NCBI GenBank assembly: GCA_027924645.1
Contig: BSBN01000254.1
Location: 16,252,501-16,316,500, forward strand
Length of the DNA stretch: 64,000 bases
Direction: 5' to 3'
Source: Cunninghamia lanceolata
Lineage: Eukaryota > Streptophyta > Pinopsida > Cupressales > Cupressaceae
A program made the position numbers and the translations under genes. The notes beneath the pieces were generated by a model. It was not told the DNA's origin. It made no database searches and saw only the letters and a list, made by a program, of their open reading frames with translations. This document shows, piece after piece, positions 57,224-64,000 of this stretch. How positions within the stretch are numbered: position 1 is the stretch's first letter; every line of letters begins with the position of its first letter.

Positions 57224-60055
57224 TGTTGGTTCCCAAAAATGTAGGTTGCTAACCCTAAGAGGATGCCAGACTCTATGTTTGGATTTGCAACATTTTTGGA
57301 CTAATTGACAGAGCTATCAGCTCCCTACACTTCAGGTCCTACAAACCTAGGCAGGTATACCTTCGTAACTAAAGCAGACTTAACACTATATGACTTGATT
57401 GGATTAGTAAATCTATCACAATGGCATAAAATGTAATAGATGCAAGCTTCTAAACTACTACTCCTAATACTAAGATCTGAGATGTAATTATTTGAATGAG
57501 ATTTTATGGAATTCTAAAATGGAATTGGTATGACTAGTGCCTATTTCTATTGGGCTAATGGAGTCAAAGTGTATATGATATACGATTTACTTACTGGTTA
57601 CAATTCTGATTGTTTGGCACTTGTGTTTGTTTATACCTTGTATAAACGTGCAAGAATGTGATTGACAGACTCTACTTAGTGATCCACTCGAATCTTCCCT
57701 GATTACTGTGACTTATTAAAAGGATTTTAATCCTTCCTTGAAGGAACCAATCAACAGAATCACATAATGACAGCAAATGTGTATTGACAAATGGAGTTGA
57801 TGCTCAATCTGAATAACAAGACAATATTGAGTTGGAGACAGTATGGCAATCTTGTCAATTATGAGGTTGCTCTTACCTATCCAAATGTTACTTCCAAGTT
57901 ACTGTAATCAATCAAAAGGATTTTATATCTTTGATGGAAACCAATTAATTTGATTACATGAAAACAACAAGTGTGTCTCAATGAAACTGAAATATCAACT
58001 TGGAAACTCAGGTTCAAATAACAGAGAAATAACAATGTGGATACAGCTAAATAATTGCTCAGCTGAACAAACAATAGACACCAGTATTAAATCACTAATT
58101 TATGCATTTTCTCCATTATACAATTTCAAAAGATTTTACAATGTACAACATAATATTTTATTTTGGCAATTGGTCAATCCATCCAGTTATCTAACTACTG
58201 TTTTTCCTAATCTACTGATGTCTTCTAATCTACGATTTGTTTCTCCCTTATATATCTTGTAAACTTAGGGTTACGACCCTTTACATTCTGATGCATCCTT
58301 TGGTACGGCCCTTCATTAAATTATTTTTTCGACAAAATAAAATATTTAATCAGTTTCCATTGGCAAATTAAATATTCTAATTAAACTTCAAACTTAAGTT
58401 TTACTCGTATATGTGTTTACCACATTTGATCACCCATTTTTAACTCCTTTAGTAAAATATTTCACATTGCATTTACTTTGTGTGCTTTCACCTTGGTTTT
58501 GCCAAAATATTCATTTGGGTAAAATATTACCCCGCTCTCTCTTCCTCGGTGAAAATACTTTACTGCAAATTATTTTTTAGGTTTGCAAATGTCTGTTTGA
58601 TGTCTCCTTAACCCCCAAAAAAATATTTTACCTCTTGAAAAAATTCTCAATTGATACAATAATTTTTTTTTTATTTTTGTTCTATCATGATCTTAGTTTA
58701 TTATTCACTTGCACGCACCACTGTAATGTTTATTTTTCTTTGACAAAATGTTTTCCTCTTACAAGCTCCAGTATATTCTTTTGAAAAAGTATCCATCGAT
58801 GTAATATAAGAATTTGGTGTGAGTTAAAATTTTCCCTCTGATTGTGCATGTTTCCCCGATGAACTTTTTCATCCTTTCCTCTATCGGTGTAACACCTCAA
58901 TTGTCTTCCTGATACTATGTTGAATCATATCGAAGCGGGCGCAACCATCGGCATGACTTCTTTCATCGCCGAGTGATTTAAATTTCCTTCCGATATAGTG
59001 AGTGTTACCAATATAACTATCGGTGAGAGTCTCACCGACATGTGTGACAATAAGTGTAATCAGGGTGATCAATACTATCGGGATAACACATTTATGTTTC
59101 CCCGAGCTTCATCGTCTTCCCAATAATCTTCTATACTCCAGATCAGAAAGACCTTCTTATCATTTTACCAATATAGTTATTTGTGAGACTTCTTATCAAT
59201 GTGTGTAATGCTCATGTCTATTGGAATGAGATATACCATTGGGGTAATCTTTTTTAAGTCACCTGACAATGTTTATCTCCCCGATGGCCACTTAGTATCT
59301 TTCATCAGAGAGAATTTGCCAAAGTGTCACCGACACTTTTATCGCTGTGACCTGTGAGTCGGTAAGACATATATATTTCATTCTGACCTGTTTAGGTATG
59401 CCGATGGATATGTATATCAGTGTGACTCATACCGAAAGCACCTTTTTTTGTTTCGCCAAGACACCGGAGTATCAGAGACCTATTAAATGTTTATTCTGAC
59501 ACTCATGTCCTACCGATGCTTATTATCTCCTTCGATTCCATAGGATGCTTCGGTGAGAGTTTCACTAAAATACTCCATCAGTATGATCTACACTGTCGAG
59601 GGGTTTTGTGAAGCATTCACCGATAGTAATATCTCTTACCGATCGGCGTGACTTGGTAACTCTCCTTCTGACGAAATTCATCGGCATCACTTAGTTCATC
59701 GGTAACCTTTGAGATTTTCTTCCCGATGATCAATCTTACGCCAATACTTACTTCCTTTTGTGTATTTCTCGGAGCTCCATTGGTGAGAGGTATAAGATCG
59801 GTATAAATTAAATTATCTTCACTGATAACAATGATCCCGTCGATATGTTATCTTTGCCCTCTTTCAGTGGTAACAATTAACTTGATATCCCATGTGTTAT
59901 CTCCACCATTATGTCCATTGAAATAGGTCTATTTAGTCTTGGAATGATGTTCTATAGCACTTTATCTTGGTCTTTTACTGGTGCAGCAATCAAACTTTTT
60001 TATGATGGGAGCATAAAATTTTGACTAAAATTGGAACCAAATTTCAGTCCCAACA
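57224..60055 (-). repeat. G3 3' LTR, 2.8 kb
   Basis: It has TGTTGG...CCAACA edges. It matches 62031-64000 with roughly 5% differences along the overlap. The part near 58850-59900 carries the CCGAT/ATCGG array. No coding frame is supported. Confidence 0.88.
58850..59900. repeat. CCGAT/ATCGG motif array in the G3 LTR
   Basis: About 25 to 30 CCGAT, ACCGA, ATCGG or TCGGTGA words on both strands over 1 kb, spaced irregularly. One is a perfect 19-bp palindrome, TCGGTGAGAGTCTCACCGA at 59020-59038. The 5' LTR keeps most of them (63600-64000). Confidence 0.7.
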
Positions 60056-60075
60056 GTGGCTCTTTCTAGGGATGT

Positions 60076-60092
60076 ATGCCCTTTGTGGGCAT
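60076..60092. other. Hairpin beside the G3 3' LTR
   Basis: ATGCCC, loop TTTGT, GGGCAT form a perfect 6-bp stem, extended by CTTTCT (60062-60067) and AGAAAG (60093-60098) outside an asymmetric bulge. It lies between the LTR edge and the tRNA-like relic. Confidence 0.6.
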
Positions 60093-60095
60093 AGA

Positions 60096-60152
60096 AAGAT
60101 CCTAGATATCTGGGGAGCAGACCAGTGCCTTATCCATTGAGCAATAGAGTCC
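60096..60152 (-). pseudogene. tRNA-Arg-like relic in G3
   Basis: The minus strand begins GGACTCTATTGCTCAATGGA, then TAAGGCACTGGTCT and CCAGATAT. From memory this tracks the 5' two thirds of plant tRNA-Arg(ACG): acceptor strand, D-arm with A-box, and anticodon stem. The anticodon loop is changed (CTGCTCC) and one base short. No T-arm or 3' acceptor strand follows, as the sequence runs instead into the ATGCCC hairpin. It is therefore not a working tRNA gene. The G3 primer-binding site appears to match the 3' end of the same tRNA. Confidence 0.6.
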
Positions 60153-60251
60153 AAACGTCACCTTTTGCCCTAAAATGATATGGTTTTAAAAACCCACACC
60201 GTAAAAGAAAAAGATATATTTTCCTCTGTCAAAAATCTAATTCTCATCACA

Positions 60252-61736
60252 CTATTGTAAAACCAATCTGTCAACATTTTTAAAGATTATCTGATTGAGT
60301 GTTTTCATATCGTTGATCAACCTTTTATGCCCAATATTGCTGGTGTTTTCTTCATCATCATGCATCTGGAAGTCAGGTATAATCTGAGCAATCTCACCTC
60401 CATGTGATACATCTTTGCTACATGAAGAGGATCCCTCTGTAATGTAACTTTTTTTATTATTCTTCTTACTGTCATGCATTATGAATTGACCTCCTAGATG
60501 ATTTGAAAACTGGGAGTGCACATCGTTCTCTTCATCATTATCACAATAATCAACCATGTTCATTTCATGATATGACTTTTCTTCATTTATGGATTCATCA
60601 TCAGTGTTATCAGCATACTCATTTTCCTGACTATCTGAGAACATTTCATCCTCTTGATAACATGGATTTGAGAACATTTGAAATTCATTTTCTGGCATAC
60701 CTTGGCAAAATGTCATCTAATCTTCTTCTATCTTTTCATCATACAATGGGTTTGAAAATTTTTGAAAATTATTTTCAGATATGTACACTTCCTCCTCATT
60801 GTGAATTTGCCCTATTTGTTGAGAACAATCATCCTCTTTCTCCTCAAACTATTGATTTAGGTATTGTGATGGGTGGGCTGGGACAAGAGGAAAATCCATA
60901 TTCTGAAGATTACTCTTATTTTTAGGTATATGTTGTGGCTCCAAGTCTTGCGCAAAATTTTGATAATTGCAATCATGATCCTAGGTGAAGAATTGATCTT
61001 TTAAAAATTCTTCTCTATTTAAATCTGAAATATCATCATGAAAATTTTCTCTTGCATATGTCTTATTTACTGAGTGCATTGGTTGATCAGATTCTTCATA
61101 TTCATCTTCATAATAGTCGCTGTAGCGGCTAAGGAATAGTCTTTTGAGATCTTCCCATGAAGAGATACTTTGCATAGGTAAGTCTATAAATCAATCCCTT
61201 GCGTCATCCCTCAAAGACCTTGAAAAACACCTCATAATGACATCTTTTGGAAAAATCTGAAATTCCAAAATGAAATCCCAGAATCATTGTATATGATAAT
61301 GAGCTAATTCACACCCTTCTCCATAAAATTTAGGGAGATGCTTTAGTATTTCTGTCAGCTTGCAGGGATAAGGATTTGGGTAGCCTAGGATATTATTGCA
61401 GTTAAATGGTTTATCGATGTCTGAGATAAAGTTTTGAGGGCCATATGAGTTTTGGTAGATGATTGATCTTTGGTCAGGGAATACGAGATAAGCATTTACT
61501 TGGTATGAGGCTTGCAGTAAATAATCATTTTGTTGTACATGGTATGCACTATATCTATTGCCTAAATGATGGAACACTTGTGAGTTCAAAGGATCATTAT
61601 AACCATTCTCATTAGTTGTTGGTATATGTTGTAATGAACTTGAAGCTTGTTTGGCTTTTAATAGTTGTATTTCTTGAATCAGCTATTTTTTTTCCTTTAA
61701 CAACTCCAATAGTTCCCCTTCTTCCAACATATTCAT
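60252..61736 (-). pseudogene. G3 gag-like ORF, 494 codons
   Basis: ATG at 61736 opens MNMLEEGELLELLKEKK, and one frame runs to the stop at 60252 with about six in-frame stops and no frameshift. The gag core is recognisable in EILKHLPKFYGEGCELAHYH, FPKDVIMRCFSRSLRDDARD and SWEDLKRLFLSRYSDYYEDE, which match the Retrotrans_gag pattern of Athila/Tat-like Gypsy elements. The C-terminal 250 residues are acidic and rich in Asp, Glu, Asn and Met, without a zinc knuckle. Nothing resembling protease or polymerase follows. It may have co-assembled with gag of a related autonomous element. Confidence 0.72.
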
Positions 61737-62010
61737 TTTGACTGTAGATGGTGCTGTTTACAAGTTGTATTTATATTCTTCATTGAATTCCTTTTCAGAG
61801 TTGCCACCTCCTATCAAAAGAGGAATGATTTCATCTTTCTGGGTTCTTGCCAATAGAGTCTACCAATTTATATTTGGATTTTGTGCAGAGTCGCCACCTC
61901 TATTTAGAGGATTAATCAATCTTCTGGGTTTTTTTTTCTTCCACCAGCAGAGTTATGCCTTTTAATTCTCTGACTCTAAAATGATCTTTGACCAGAATTC
62001 AGGATTGATT
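61737..62010 (-). other. G3 5' leader
   Basis: A short leader between primer-binding site and gag ATG. It contains two diverged copies of an AGAGTCGCCACCTC-type segment (near 61798 and 61888), each resembling the AAGTCGCCATTT of the primer-binding site. Confidence 0.5.
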
Positions 62011-62027
62011 CCCCAGCAAAGTCGCCA
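62011..62027 (-). other. G3 primer-binding site (tRNA-Arg type)
   Basis: The minus strand reads TGGCGACTTTGCTGGGG, three bases from the LTR. Against the recalled 3' end of plant tRNA-Arg(ACG) plus CCA it differs at three positions in the middle. Confidence 0.7.
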
Positions 62028-62030
62028 TTT

Positions 62031-64000
62031 TGTTGGTTCCCAAAAATGTAGGTTGCTAACCCTAAGAGGATGCTAGACTCTATGTTTGGATTTGCAACAT
62101 TTATGGACAAATTGACAGAGCTATCAGCTCCCTACGCTTTAGGTCCTAAAAACCTACCTGTGGGTATACCTTTGTAACTAAAGCAGACTTAACACTATAT
62201 GACTTGATTAGATTAGTAAATCTATCACAATGGCATAAAATGTAATAGATGCAAGCTTCTAAACTAGTACTCCTAATACTAAGATCTGAGATGTAATTGT
62301 TTGAATGAGATTTTATGGAATTCTAAAATGGAATTGGTATGACCAGTGCCTATTTCTATTGGGCTAATGGAGTCAAAGTGTATATGATATACGATTTACT
62401 TACTAGTTACAATTCTGATTGTTTGGCACTTGTGTTTGTTTATACCTTGTATAAACGTGCAAGAATGTGACTGATAGACTCTACTTAGTGATCCACTTGA
62501 ATCTTCCCAGATTACTGTGACTTATTAAAATAATTTTAATCCTTCCTTGAAGGAACCAATCAACAGAATCACACAATGACAACAAATGTGTATTGACAAA
62601 TGGAGTTGATGCTCAATTTGAATAACAAGACAATATCGAGTTGGAGATAGTATGGGAATCTTGTCAATTATTGGGCTACTCTTACCTATCCAAATGTTAC
62701 TTCCAAGTTACTGTAATCAATCAAAAGGATTTTATATCTTTGATGGAAACCAATTAATTTGATTACATGAAAACAGCAAGTGTGTCTCGATGAAACTAAA
62801 ATATCAACTTGGAAACTCAGGTTCAAATAACAGAGAAATAACAATGTGGAGATAGCTAAATAATTGCTCAGCTCAACAAACAATATACACCAGTATTAAA
62901 TCACTAATTTATGCATTTTCTCCATTATACAATTTCAAAAGATTTTACAATGTACAACATAATATTTTATTTTGGCAACTGGTCAATCCATCCAATTATC
63001 TAGCTATTGTTTTTCCTAATCTACTGATGTCTTCTAATCTATGATTTGTATCTCCCTTATATATCTTCTAAACTTAGGGTTACGACCCTTTACATTCTGG
63101 TGCATCCTTTGGTATGGCCCTTCATTAAATTGTTTTTCGGCAAAATAAAATATTTAATCAGTTGCCATTGGCAAATTAAATATTTTAATTAAACTTCAAA
63201 CTCAATTTTTACTCATATATATGTTTACCACATTTTATCACCCATTTTTAACTCCTCTAGTAAAATATTTCACATTGCATTTACTTTGTGTGCTTTCACC
63301 TTGGTTTTGCCAAAATATTCATTTGGCTAACATATTACCCCGCTTTCTCTTCCTCGGTGAAAATACTTTACTACAAATTATTCTTTAGGTTTGCAAATGT
63401 CTGTTTGACGTCTCCTTAACCCCCAAAAAAATATTTTACCTCTTGAAAAAATTCTCAATTGATACGATCAAAAAATGTTTATTTTTGTTCTATTATGATC
63501 TTAGTTTATTATTCACTCACACGCACCACTTTAATGTTTATTTTTCTTTTACAAAATGTTTTCCTCTTACAAGCTCCAGTATATTCTTTTGAAAAAGGTA
63601 TCCATCGATGTAATATAAGAATTCGGTGTGAGTTAAAATTTTCCCTCCGATTGTGCATGTTTCCCCGATGACCTTTTTCATCCTTTCCTCTATTGGTGTA
63701 ACCCCTCAATTGTCTTCCTGATACTATGTTGAATCATATTGAAGCAGGCGCAACCATCGGTATGACTTCTTTCATCGCCGAGTAATTTAAATTTCCTTCC
63801 GATATAGTGAGTGTTACCGCTATAACTATCGGTGAGAGTCTCACCAAAGTGTGTGACAATAAGTGTAATCGAGGTGATCAATACTATCGAGATAACACAT
63901 TTATGTTTCCCCAAGCTTCATCGTCTTCCTGATAATCTTCTATACTCTGGATCGGAAAGACCTTCTTATCGTTTTAACAATATAGTTGTTTGTGAGACTT
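62031..64000 (-). repeat. G3 5' LTR, partial
   Basis: The first 1,970 bp of the LTR matching 57224-59190. The rest, expected to be about 860 bp, lies beyond the window. Confidence 0.9.

Larger units (their letters stand above)
57224..64000 (-). mobile_element. G3: gag-only, large-LTR Gypsy-type element, runs off right edge
   Basis: The LTR starting at 57224 (TGTTGGTTCCC) is repeated from 62031 to the window end. The complete copy ends CCCAACA at 60055, giving 2,832 bp. The internal region (60056-62030) is only about 2 kb and holds a single gag-like frame, a tRNA-like relic and the primer-binding site. The minus orientation follows from gag and the primer-binding site beside 62030. It has no pol, so it is non-autonomous. 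It sits in the C3 integrase. The left flank is ATGTT (57219-57223); the right flank is out of range. Confidence 0.85.

Noticed and set aside
60096..60152. Functional tRNA gene
   Set aside because: There is no T-arm and no 3' acceptor strand, and the anticodon loop is one base short.

Overview
This window is plant nuclear DNA made almost entirely of LTR retrotransposons inserted into one another. I see no host gene, no functional RNA gene and no CRISPR array. Coding remnants are Ty1/Copia and Ty3/Gypsy gag-pol genes, most carrying in-frame stops. The very long elements, long LTRs (1 to 3.8 kb), absence of genes over 64 kb and slow decay suggest a large-genome plant, most likely a gymnosperm. 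That organism call is inference. Percentages for LTR divergence are counts by eye.

Layout. (1) 1-~2080: an unassigned repeat with one minus-strand ORF remnant and an array of short palindromes. (2) ~2080-2496 plus 28557-~31730: the two halves of a plus-strand Copia element, C-O. (3) 2497-28556: a 26-kb minus-strand Ty3/Gypsy element, G1, of Tat type, inserted in the C-O integrase region with a perfect target duplication GATGG. (4) 15155-22307: a plus-strand Copia element, C1, inserted in the G1 gag gene with a perfect target duplication TAGTT. (5) ~31940-~51805: an older minus-strand chromovirus, G2, with chromodomain integrase. (6) 37702-45260: a minus-strand, non-autonomous Copia-type element, C2, inserted in the G2 reverse transcriptase. 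(7) ~51806-53176: unassigned LTR-like DNA. (8) 53177-57223: the 3' part of a minus-strand Copia element, C3, related to C1. (9) 57224-64000 and beyond: a minus-strand, gag-only Gypsy-type element, G3, inserted in the C3 integrase.

How the parts relate. G1 carries gag, protease, reverse transcriptase, two RNase H domains and integrase on the minus strand. On the opposite strand of its 3' region lies a plant-mobile-domain (PMD) gene that appears to have its own TATA box, start codon and GT-AG intron. C2 has lost all pol domains and instead carries one unrecognised reading frame of about 1,040 codons behind a gag remnant; its LTRs resemble those of C1, so C1- or C3-like elements are plausible helpers. 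G3 has only a gag-like frame between 2.8-kb LTRs, plus a relic resembling tRNA-Arg, the same tRNA its primer-binding site appears to match.

The most unusual signals are the antisense PMD gene with intron, the same CGGTGCAT-type motif arrays in the G1 leader and in that intron, the long C2 reading frame, the tRNA-Arg relic in G3, an extra ORF upstream of the chromovirus gag, and dense arrays of short CpG-containing, often palindromic motifs in three different repeats.
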